The notes under the pieces: generated by a model
The model's database searches: none
The model's input: the letters and a program-made list of their open reading frames with translations, nothing else
Told to the model about the DNA's origin: nothing
Made by a program: the position numbers and the translations under genes
Source of the DNA: Paroedura picta
Taxonomy: Eukaryota; Chordata; Lepidosauria; Squamata; Gekkonidae
NCBI RefSeq assembly: GCF_049243985.1
Contig: NC_135376.1
Span: 47,225,001-47,289,000, forward strand
Direction of reading: 5' to 3'
DNA: 64,000 bases
In this document: positions 15,701 to 27,700 of the stretch, in pieces
Position numbering within the stretch: position 1 is the first letter of the stretch
How the letters are laid out: every line of letters begins with the position of its first letter

Positions 15701-18394
15701 AGAGTGACAAAATAACCACAGTGGGGAGGGGAGGTAGAAGACAGCATGCAATTCTATATTAGTATTTTTCCCTCTTAAAATATTAGTTGGGATGAAAATA
15801 TAGAAGCTGTTTTTAAATATATCAATAACACTGGATAGGGAGAGAGTGCAGCCTGCATGGTTTTGAATTGGGAGATTCTCCATGCATACTGAGCACCATA
15901 TACCCACACAGTAATTTCTTTAAACATAACACTCATACATTCCATAGGTTGGTGTGATTTCCCCTTTGCTGATGTGGCTGTCAATACAGTGAAGCACGGG
16001 GGAAATACTATTTGATCACTGAAAAATAGAACTTAAGAAACAGAAGATTCCATACTACCGTGTTACCATATCCACATATCTGAAAAAGCTATGGGTCAAC
16101 AGAAATGAGAACATGGTAAATTACTTTGGCACTTCTCTTTCCATCCTCCTTTTTAGTGACCTGTAAATGGATCAGTATTGAAGGTGACCACATGGTATAA
16201 GACTTGAAAAAAAAAATTTCCTTTGTTGCTTTCTTTATGGGTTCTATTATGCAAGATAGTCAAAGTTGTCTAAGCTCAACAAGAAAAGACAGCAGCCATA
16301 TATTGTTATCTTAACACAGACTAAATAAAGCCGTAAGGGCTGTGTGGGAGGAGTTAGGGCGGGCCGATTGGCCCGCCCGATTCCCACCCTAGTGACAAGG
16401 AAGCAACTTGCCGGCGGCCTGATGCGACGGAGGCGCGAAGCGCCTCCGACGCGTCAGGCTGCCGCTCAAGGGAGCCCCCGGCAGTCGCGCAGAGCGCGGC
16501 TGCCGGGGGCTCCCTGCCCGGCGGCTTGACGTGGTGAGAGGCTTGACGCAGCAGAACCACCGGCCTCTCAAAACACACCGCTGCCTAAAGAAGATGGCCG
16601 CCGGCAAGAAGACACCGCAAAGGAGCTGCCCGCCATCGCTGCAGCCCTCTCAACGGTAAGCCACCTTTCCTCACCCTGCCCTCGCCAGTCCCTCGCTCTC
16701 CCCCCCTGCTAGCGCCCATTGTATTTGGGATACAATGGGCTTTTTTACTAGTAAGATAAATAAAAATTGTTAGTACAGGCCAAAACTGTGCAATATTTAC
16801 CCAAGATGATCCTTAGAGGAAGGTTGAACACCTCCACTCTTGCCCTCTTGATGTCTGGTGGACAAAGAAGTGCAATAACTTCAGATGCATCTTTCTCTAC
16901 ATCATAGAGTGAAGTTAAGTCAATAATCTCATGGGATAACACTGCAGTGAAAAGGAAATCAACATTTCAAACTAGGCATTAATGTATTTCTTATTACTGA
17001 GTGTAGTATAGGCAGGGTCTTTGGAAAGTCAACTGTAGTAAATTGAGGTGTTTATAATGGCTATAGCTGACACCTTGCACCCAGTTTTGTGTGTGTATCA
17101 CTGAACAGAGTCTCTTTACATATGATAACTTCCCTGCAGAAGTTTCACTTCTCTTAACAACAACAACAAAAACAGTTATATATTAAAGAGCATTTTGGTC
17201 CTAGCTGAAGACACCACCAAGAAACTGATGTGGTTATAAGACAGCCCCTCAAAATCTTGACAGCAACATAAAAAACATTTGGAATATGCAAATTATTATG
17301 TTTATGTTCTGCCATAGTGTTCAGGAGCTCTTCTAGGGCTGTATCACACAGGTAGATTTATTTTTTATAGCTGAAATCAAAGATTATCAGGATTCTAGCT
17401 AAAATCCAGAGCCTCAAGAAATTGCCTTTAAGTAAAATTTGCATTGGATGAGATATTACTTAAAGTTAAACAGAAGTATCTGCAGTAATATCTATGGCTT
17501 CTAACCAGCATGATTTTAAAAACATGAACAAGAAATCTTAACAGTTACCATTCAGAGTTGTTATGCATGTCATACAGGAAATAATTATCCAAGAATTTTG
17601 TATATATACCTATGTATCCAAGAACCTGGAATAAGCTTGAAGGTCGGGCATTTAAAATAAAGATATAACCATCTGAAGTTCCTGTTATAAGAAACTGACC
17701 ACTCTGTTCATAGCTTTAAAAAGAGAGGAAAAAACAAAAACAATATATTAAAATATAACCACACTGTTTGACTTGGAGTATATGATGATACCCAATCTTC
17801 AAACTTTGCCTAGAGACTTACACCCTACAAACTTCTTTTACTCTCCTCCCTATATTTTTACATTTTTTTCATTGACACTCTGAGGACCACTTAGTGTTCT
17901 GGATGAGGGCAATACTTGGACTCCCAGCATTAAACTGGCCTATCATGAGGGGCTTACAGGTCTGAAGGAAGCATACAGTAGGCTTGATGAAAAGCAATTA
18001 TGAAACAGGTTTATTTCAGTGGTATGCATGGCCTGGTGTGCCTTTGTTTTCCTTTTCTTCAGCTCTCTCAGTATTGCAGTAACAAAATTATTAAAGAGCT
18101 GTGTTCTGAGCACATAACAGTTACATAGCAGGTTTCTTGTTTGACTTATTCAGGCAAGAACTGCATCCAAGTCCTACCTACGTTCAAAATACATAGTCCC
18201 TAATGGACTCCTTTCTTAAACCAATAGACCTCTTAATCCTTTTCACATCAAAATCCAACACCCCTCAGTTCTATCATTTGGACAGTAGCTAAACTAACAA
18301 ACCCTTCACTTTTCCCCCTTCAACATTCCAATCCATCATTTGAAAGCAATCATTTGAGACTCCTGGAGTGGAACACATGGTAGACTACTATTTA

Positions 18395-18437
<43 letters not shown>

Positions 18438-21400
18438 CATTTCTATCCTGCCCTTCTCCCCACTAGGGACTCAAAACAGCTTCCACTGATTTCCTCACCT
18501 CCATTTTTTGTTTACAGCTACCCTATGAGGCCAGGTTAGGCCAAGAGTGAGTGAGTAGTCCAAGGTCACGCAACATACTTCCATGGCAGAGGTCTCCAGG
18601 TCTCCCAGATCCTAGTGTGACACTTTACTCACTATCCTACACTAGGTCTCTTTACAGTCTAACAAATTCTGGTTCCAAATCTTTGTAAGATGGTATACTA
18701 AGTTTTGAACTCAGACTGAAGTTATAAATCAATGATGGTGATCCCAGGCCTCTAGGAATCTGCAGAATACTTTCCAGTCCAAATTCCTGTATGAGTTCAA
18801 CTCTCTGGGCCCCACTAATGGTTTTGTAATTCTTTTAAGTCAAATAGGGTAGAAGTAGGAAGTTTAACCATGTTGGATGGACCTGCTGGTTCATTAACAA
18901 AAGGATTATGTGGGTTGCCAAAGTGGCAGCGGGTAACATCTTATGATAGGCACTAGATTCAGAGCCTGTTCATGAGAAAGGCTCCCCCCCCACTGCCCTG
19001 GCCACCCAGCAGACACATATTGTGGTATTGTCCCCGGGTATTGTCCCCGGGTGCGGTGTTTCTGGGCTCGGTGGGAAGGCCTGCTTCCCCCCCCCGACGG
19101 CGGCACGGCCTTTCCCTCGGGCCTAGAAGCACACCCAGGTATGCTTCTAGGCCTGAGGGGAAGGCCTCCTTCTTTACTCACGGTGTCCTGCTGCTTCCCC
19201 ATTTCTGGCCTGTCCTGGTGAGGGCCTAGAAGCCTTTCTGGCCTGTCGTGGTAAGGGCCTAGATTGTGCCTTCCCCCAATTGGTTAGAACTGCTGTCTGT
19301 CCTGGTGATGGGACAATCGTAAGGCGCTTATGGTTTGTGGCTGTTGTCATTTCCTAGATCCATACCACTTCTGTCCTGGTCCAAAGAGGTGTGCAGAAGT
19401 GCTGCTTCTGGAGTCTGTCTGGGACTCTGCTGCATAGCACTGCCCCTCCCTCCATACATACACCTTGTTCCAACACAGAGCACAAAAGGCCTTTGGAGCT
19501 TGTCTTGGACCTGACATGGGTGGCATGGAGAATACATGGCCTCCACATCTGTACCACAGCACCTCTGCAGTCTATGTCGGGCCAGTGTGGCAATCTGTGA
19601 AGTCTGGACCAAGACAGCATGGCACTAGAAGAAAGGGCAACAAAGTGCCTTGAGCAGGCCTTATCTCTAGATGGTTCAGAGAACAAATCTAAGATCTCTG
19701 CCTTCTAACTAAAACAACCTTCTAATAATTGAAAGAACCAAATTAATTTTGGCTTCCTGAATGGAAACTTTAGGACTGGCTGCCAAGCTTGTCCTCTTAG
19801 TCAAAATGGCAATGGATTACAATTGCAAATCAAAAGGAAAGGTAATTCTACACTACAAATGACTGGAAACAAGCCAGTGAAACATTTACACCTAAAAGTA
19901 GGCCGCTTCTACACAGGAGCTCAAATATATGCCCCTGCCATAGAAGCAGCAGTAAATAAAATAGTAGCAGGTGAGATTGGTGGCTGTATGCCCTGTCCCC
20001 ATAACACTCACTCTCTGCCCTCCTCCAGCTTCCTTTGCCCCGTTCTTCCATGGCACCTATTAACAAGAACAAAAGATTGCGCTGCCCAGTACCCATGGCC
20101 TGACATCTCCCCACACCCTCTCTGGCTGATCTACACTGCCTGGACAAAAAAAAAAGGGGGGGGGAGGAAATGCGGAGAATCATTTTGAAGGGCACAGCTT
20201 AGTTGTATTGGCTGCATGTCCAGTGTCCACACACCTAGACATGCTCATGCTGAGCAAGGATGTCATATAGAAGCCCAAAATTCTAGGGGCTTTCTTGGTT
20301 CTTTGTGTGTGAGGGACAACCCCTGTGTGGAAGCAGCTGTAGTCTGGATGAAAAAAGGAAGACTCTTTTAGCAAACCTTAAACAGCATATTTGCATAGGG
20401 TAGCCAACTGACTTGATAGCAATTAACACACAGCACACACAAATTTAGCATATGATTGAAAGCTAAAGCATTTTAGGTTGCCACTGGGACAGTCAAAGAA
20501 AAGACAACATTTACATAAACGTTTACAATAAACAGCATAGCTTAAATTAGGAGAGGGAAGGCCTTGAATGTTTAGATGAAACATAACAGGCTAATATGAA
20601 TAAACCTTTTAAATGCAGGTAATTAAAAAGCTGTTATTCTGTGACAGTGTGATTTGGGCATGCCTAGGCATGTGTCAAGTTATTAAAGTGGTAACGGCAT
20701 TCTCTGGAATCATGTATTGGATAGTCACACAACCATGGAGTGAAGTGGAATAAAGATAACCCCAGTTTCAAAAACACTTATGAAGACCTGTTCAGGTTAC
20801 TACTTATCTCCCCTCCCTGCTCCTACTACTTACTGCAATAATTGCACAGGACGTTGAGTAAGTAGAACTCGGTGGATCACCTTAGGAAGCATGACATCTG
20901 TAACATCTATGAAGAAGATGCAACCTCCATTAGTTCCCACTGCCACACAGTCAGAGGACAAACTGCAAGCCATCGCGGTGGCCTAGGGAGTGAAGAGACG
21001 ACATTTTGTTGCGTTTTCAAGGCAACGAGTGTCCAGAGGGGGCTTGACATTGCCTGACTCTGTCATGACCCTGGTAACTTTGGAGGTCTCCCTTCCCAAT
21101 ACTGACCAGAGCCAACCATACTTAGCTTTCAAGATCAGCCTAGCTTGGACTATCTAGGTCAGGGCTTTAAGAAATAACCTTTATAAAACCTTAGTTATGT
21201 ACACAGTGCTTTTGTGCACAGTCCTGTTGGAGCTATTCTCACAGAACAGTCCTGTCAGAGCTTGCTCAGCCCCACCTACCTCACAGGGTGTCGGTTGTGG
21301 GGAGTGGAAGGGAAGGTGATTGGAAGCCCCTTTGAGACTCCCTCAGGTATTGTACCCTCAGGGTACAAAACCCAACTCTTAAATTCTTCTTAAAATTCTT

Positions 21401-21700
21401 CTTTAAACATGCTCCCAAGAAAGTGTTTCTGGGAAGCTCAAAGTCAAGCATGAACCAAAAAACTGTGAGCTCATACTACATTCCAAAAAGAGTTACTTGA
21501 TGTGTATATCAAAATCATTCTAGCTCTGCATTGAACCAACTGGTTTGATGGCACCCAATAAATAAACAAATAACTTTAAGCCTTAATTGCAGCTGCAAGC
21601 TCCATGTGTGCATACCAGGGTGTGCAAAGATATCTTGCTGATACAAGCTCCATCTTCTGTCTGCCAAATATGCACCTCTCCTGATTCTGCTACAGACTAT

Positions 21701-21750
<50 letters not shown>

Positions 21751-24700
21751 GAACAATAAGAAGGTTGGCTGTTATGAAACATAAAGGCAGTTGGAAAATG
21801 AGCTATACTTGGCACACTGTTCTACTTGTTTTGTGTGAACTTATTTAAGGGCCAAAACAGATGTAATAGTGGCACACCTTTATGTAAAAAGGGGACTGTC
21901 CATTTAATGTAGATGAGGAATGTAATTCCTCTCTAGAGTTGCCAAGCTCCAGGTGGGACCTAGAGTTCTGGAAATGCAATTGATCTTGAGACTATGGAGA
22001 TCAATTTCCCTGGAGAAGATAGAGGGGAAATTCTATAGCATTATACCCCAATAAGATCCTTTCCCTCCCCAAATTCTACCATCCCCAGGCTTCACCCCAA
22101 CCTGGAATTGGCAACTCTAGCCTTTTCCCTCTGTGGCTTACCTTCACACAACCTTTTTCACAGCCAGAGTTGCATTAATGGAAGTGGCCTTAGAAGAAGG
22201 AAAAAGCACCTGGAGAAATGGGCTGCATGATTACATGATTGGGGCAATTCCATGTTTGCTACTACCAACATTAAACAGCCTTCTTATCCAGGCTGGACTT
22301 GGGGGGGGGGGTCAGTTTTCTGGTCTGCAGAGAAATGCAAATGTGCAAGGTGCTGATTAACTTGTTGAACTTCCTTTTCCCATTAGGGCTGTGCACAGCA
22401 TAAATTGTTGAGCCTTTGTCACTCATACCTTTCTTTTGGCTCTGAAGGGATTCTCATGAGTTGACAAATAATATTTTTAAACAATCTTTAAACAGCAACA
22501 ACAAAATATTTGATCAAGTAAAGATAATGTGTGCTTGAAGACAAGAGAAATAACAGCAACAATGTATACAGCTTACCTGAAGCATGGGAGCAAGGTGGAG
22601 GAGAAGCATGCAGGATTCAGTCTGGAGGCTGCATGTGTAAACCCAAATCCCACACTTGCTCCTCGTCATTGGTTTGCCTCCTTTACCCATATAAGCTTAC
22701 ATGTTATAGGACTCATGCAGGCACTTATGTGGGGTCTGCACTGCATAAAGCAGCTTTCTACACCCTTTCATCATTTTGGAGATCTTCCATTTTCAGAGGC
22801 ACTTTTTTGTTCATCACATAAAAACCATTAATATTATATCTGGTAATGATGTTCAATAAATAAAATCATGCATGTGACATTGCTGCTGAAATACGAATCA
22901 TATGGCGGCTATTTATTTATAAATCTCAAGTTTATAGCACTTCCTCATCTAATTGCTCCTGAAGATGGTGAGAAATTGTTTGGGTCAGATTGTCTATTGT
23001 ATAAATGAGCTAAAAAGAATTTTGCATAAAAATATAATCAATAAAGAAGGTCCAGGCTGTGTTTAAAAATGACCTTCCAAAGATAACAGTGCATCAGAAT
23101 GGCATAGTGAACCCTGAACATCTAAACTTCTCCAATTTAATAAGAGTGTCAGCTCCTTACCACACAGTGCTTGGATCCTGGTACAATAAAATCAGCCCCA
23201 AGGAACTGGCCTTTGCTTGCATCCAAAAACTGGATTACATCTTCATTGTCATTAGGATTAAAGACATATAGAGTTCCCTGCCAAATGGAAATGATAACTC
23301 CTTATGGGAAGAACAGAGGAGGCACTATTGTACAGAATATGGTTGGGAAGCATAGCTGTGGACACACCCACTTGAGCCCCCCCCCCTCATTCCCACCCCT
23401 CCAGGCTCATCATCGCTCATTGGGGGCAGGTTGATATTACCATATATGGTCATATCACCCAATACATGTTTAATAAATTTTAAATGTATATTTAAATTAT
23501 TTACCTCCTACCCATTCAGGAACCCTTCTATGACCATCAAGAAAGCAAGGTTGAGAAAGGTCTAAAATCTTTACCATTGTTTCCTCTAGGAATCTTGAAT
23601 GACTGCTTATTTGTCCACTGGCAACTAACTGTGCAGTCAATTTCACATATAATTACTATTTTATGAGTCTGAACCTGGAAAAGGCAGACATGCTTCCAGT
23701 GACAGTGTCACTGAAATACAAATCCCAAAGTATTTCTGTGTACCACTACAACAGTGTAATTTGTGAAATTTGGTTGGGGCTGCTACATACATCTTGGATT
23801 TTTCTAGAGTTTATGACCATAGTTAATTTTACATATATGTATTAATCAACTGAGTTTCTTAAGTAAGTTTTTGTGAGCATTTCTTAAACAGAAATTAAAA
23901 TTAAGAGGGACTCAGCCAACTGGCACCATCATTTCCCACTTTCTGAGCTTCCATGTAAATAAACTGAACATGGGAGATCCTATATTGGGTAAAACATGGG
24001 CTTATTTTGTGAGGAACCTCACATAACAGTATTTATTCCTTGCCCAACATACTTTTTCTGTTTCAACTAATAAGTATGTATAGTCAGGGGAAAAGATGAG
24101 ATTTGTTATGGGGTCCTCCGTTTCCAGGCAATCTTCTGTTTGAAATTGTGTGCCTTTAATTTGATAGCACCGCACAATACCATCCTAGGCAGCAAAAACA
24201 TAAAAAGCACAATTAGTATTACCCCATGAATTGCAATTAATTGTCTCACAAAGACTCTAAGAACTTCAAAGAACATTTGGGTCACATATACAATCAATTT
24301 CTGCATCTATTTTTGGTTAATAGGATACCAGGATTCTGGTATGGGATTCCTAAACTGAGATTTTGCGTGGTCATTGACATTTTTTTTTAATTCAAGGGGT
24401 AAGAACTTCATATCATAGGACCCCATGTCTTGTCAAATTGTTACAGTTGAAATCCAATCTAGACAGGTGTGAAAAACACTGTATGGCTACATAACCTTGC
24501 ATTATAGACTTTTAAAATTCTGGCTTTGATAGCCAAATGGTCTAGTTAGGGTTCTTTTGCCCAGCCCCAATTAATCACACTGAGAGAAAAACCTTTTGTA
24601 TATTGGTACTGCAGAAGAAATATAGACACAGGGGAGTTCCCAAGTGTGCGCAGAGAACAAGAGGATTACATAGTGCTAAATACCCTGTTCTTAGAGGTTG

Positions 24701-27700
24701 GGAAGGATGATAGCCTTGCAGGATGAGGCAGTAGCCTGGGGTCTCTACCTCCCCACTCCACCTCCTGGGAAAACCCTACAATCCTTACACCAGCCTTCCA
24801 GGAACTGCTGACAGGTCCAAAAGGCTGCTCTCATGCTTTCCTGCCCAGACTCCAATTGTTTACATATACAGGAGTGACACACTTGTCTTCTGTTTCTCTA
24901 GCCTTGAGATAAGGACTATCTCAGCTATGGTATAAACTTTGGTCTTGTGAAAGAGCCTATAAAAAACTACATTCCAGGCCATTTTGTCTGCCTGGTAAGA
25001 ACCAAAGTCTTGAACCAAGACAGACCCGTATGTAGAATTATAGCCAATCCCTAATAACTGTATGATCAATCAGAAGGTTGCAGTCATTTTCTTTACCACT
25101 GTGCCATCAGCTTCAGTATTCTCCAGAACAATTAAAGAGATTATTCCCCACAGCACACTAGATATTTTTCAGAACTAATCAGCTGCTAGGGATCATTTAC
25201 TAAGCACATCCAACGTTGCTGGATGATCCTGTTGCAGGATGTTTGACTTAATTTTCATAAAGTGCTACAGAAGGTTACTTTGCTTGTGATTTACAATGCT
25301 ATACCTTTGGAGACTGCCAACTATACAATTGCTATACAATTATTGACATGAACTTATGACATGTCTTAAAAGAACTATACTGGATGCAGATTTGTTTCTA
25401 GGAACAATTCTGGGTGCTGGTTCTTATGTTAAAATGCTCAGAATTGTCTGGGACAGTTACCTGAAGAACTGCTTTTTCCTATAACAGCTTGCATCCACAT
25501 AGTAAAGATTCATAGTTTTCCTATGACTGGTGCCATGAATGCCCTAGGGACATGCACACCCAAAAAAATGGTATTTTTTATCAGGATGTCAGGGAGCCAA
25601 ACAAATATCAGTATATCCAAGATTTTTTCTTGGGTGGGGGGCATAGTCAATATTCTTTGGCTCCATTGTGGGGAAATATTTCTGGCATACTGGGATACTA
25701 ATGGCATCAAAATTGCAGCAAAGCTCCTAGTGCCTCAGATGAATAAGACCAAGTTTCAGATGAATAAGACCAAGAGGTCCAATTCTATGGGCCTCTGAAC
25801 AAGGCACCCCAGCCATCTTCCAATGTTTCCTGTGAGGGGGCAGGGGAATCCCAAGATTTAACCAGGGCAAACAGGGATCAAACACTCATGAGCAAGCTGA
25901 GCAACTTCGAGCTAATAGCCTCCCAAAGCAAAGAGAATCAACAAGCCTGAAGAATCAATGCAAAACTAGAGAATTCCAGAAGACATGCAGGACAATGTGA
26001 TGAGCACAACACAACACAATAAGCTGCCAGTAAACGCATATCAAACTAGAGAATCATCAAACCCAAATTGTTTTAACAAGAAACGTTGCGAGCCCAATCA
26101 ATGTCAAATTGGAGAATCCAGCCAATAATATACAAGCGAATCAAGCCAATTTCAAACCCAAGAATCCAATGCAAATCTACTTGAGCAAAAAAATGATGCA
26201 ACTGGTAAGACAGAATTTGAGTAAAATCAATCTGGCAAGCTGATATCAAGCCATGGGAAGGCACTTGACAGAGATACACAGCAAAAGTCAAGGGGGAAAA
26301 ACAGTCTAGGGAGCCTTAAAATGCTGGCTCTCAATATTCCTGGTTACTCCCAAATATTGCCAGGATTTTTCAGGACCGATTAAATACTAGATACTGTCTG
26401 GAGAGCCAAATGTTTGTGGAAAATATCAATAAGGAATTTTCCAATATATATTCAGACTAGAAATATCTGAATGAACATCCTTAGAATGCATCACACAGTG
26501 GCTGGCACCATATAGAGTTTTGTCAGGTAAAGGATGACAGAGGGGGTGGAAGGAGGCAAATCTGAAGATGTGGAGGAGAATAAACCTAGACTGGCTTGTG
26601 GGTGGGAGGGAGAGAAATAAACAGGGATATGGGAGAGGCTATTGTCTAGAGTTTTCGGCAAAGTGGAAATAGTTGGGGAAGGGAAAACTAGTCCCTGGGT
26701 CCTTCTTGGGCCCATCACTTGTAAGATTATTTATTTATTTAGATTTCTAATCTGCCACTCCCAGCAATGCTGGCTTGCGGCAGCTTACAGAAATTTAAAA
26801 TACAATTATATATAATATAAAAAGCATTAAAACCTAAATTAAGCCAATACTATTTTAAAAACTTCCCAGCAGCATTAGTAACAGTCTGCAATCTGATCTA
26901 TGTTCTTCTCTGGGTGTGGAGGAATTTAGATTTAGAGGTCTCCAGGTTTCGAGGAGGGGCCCATGATGACACTGAGGATGGAGTTTTAGAGCCAGGGGAG
27001 AAGAGCTCTGTCTTACAGGCCCTGTGGAACAGTCAGCTACATCAGAGCCCTGAGATCCTCCTGGAGCTCATTCCACCAGGCAGGAACCTTTTTTGCTTCT
27101 TGTCTCTCCTTGACCGAATCTGCACTGGCAGAAAAGGCAACCATATGGCATCAGTGCTGTCCCGCCCCTCTCCCAGCCCTGTCAACCTTTTAAGCCCTCC
27201 ATTGCCCCATGGCATGGGAACGTGGATGTTTCCATGTTCCCTGGTTTGCTGCAGGGGCCAACAGGGTTAGCGTGCTCATGTGGCCTTCCAGGCTCAGCTC
27301 CTCCCCCTCCTACAGTATCTCAGGTGGGACAGAAAATGCCTCACTCAGTTCCTCAGTACTTTGCGGTGCCATGCAAGCAAATGGGGCATTAAAAAAAATT
27401 GCATGAAGATTGGATTGAATTGTAACACAATCCCACTTTCGTGCAAATAATTCCCCTCACCCACAAGTGGTGGAAGCTTTCCACCCCGGCTGCATTCTGG
27501 GGATACAGAAATTTGGGGCAGATGGTATGTACCCCGGAAATAGGTCCCCATAATGTACCATTGACAGCCCAGAGCAGCACTGCTGGTGCAGAATTGGCAC
27601 TTGTGGCATATTTTGATCTAAATAACATAAGGAAATGGTGACACATATATTTTGCAAGGAAAGTCCAAACTTTGGAATCAGACTAGGTGACTTTCTGGCA

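Noticed and set aside
22141-22190. Possible alternative CFAP43 exon with donor AAG|GTAAGC
   Set aside because: The frame that would fit has a stop directly upstream, and no acceptor or similarity was found.
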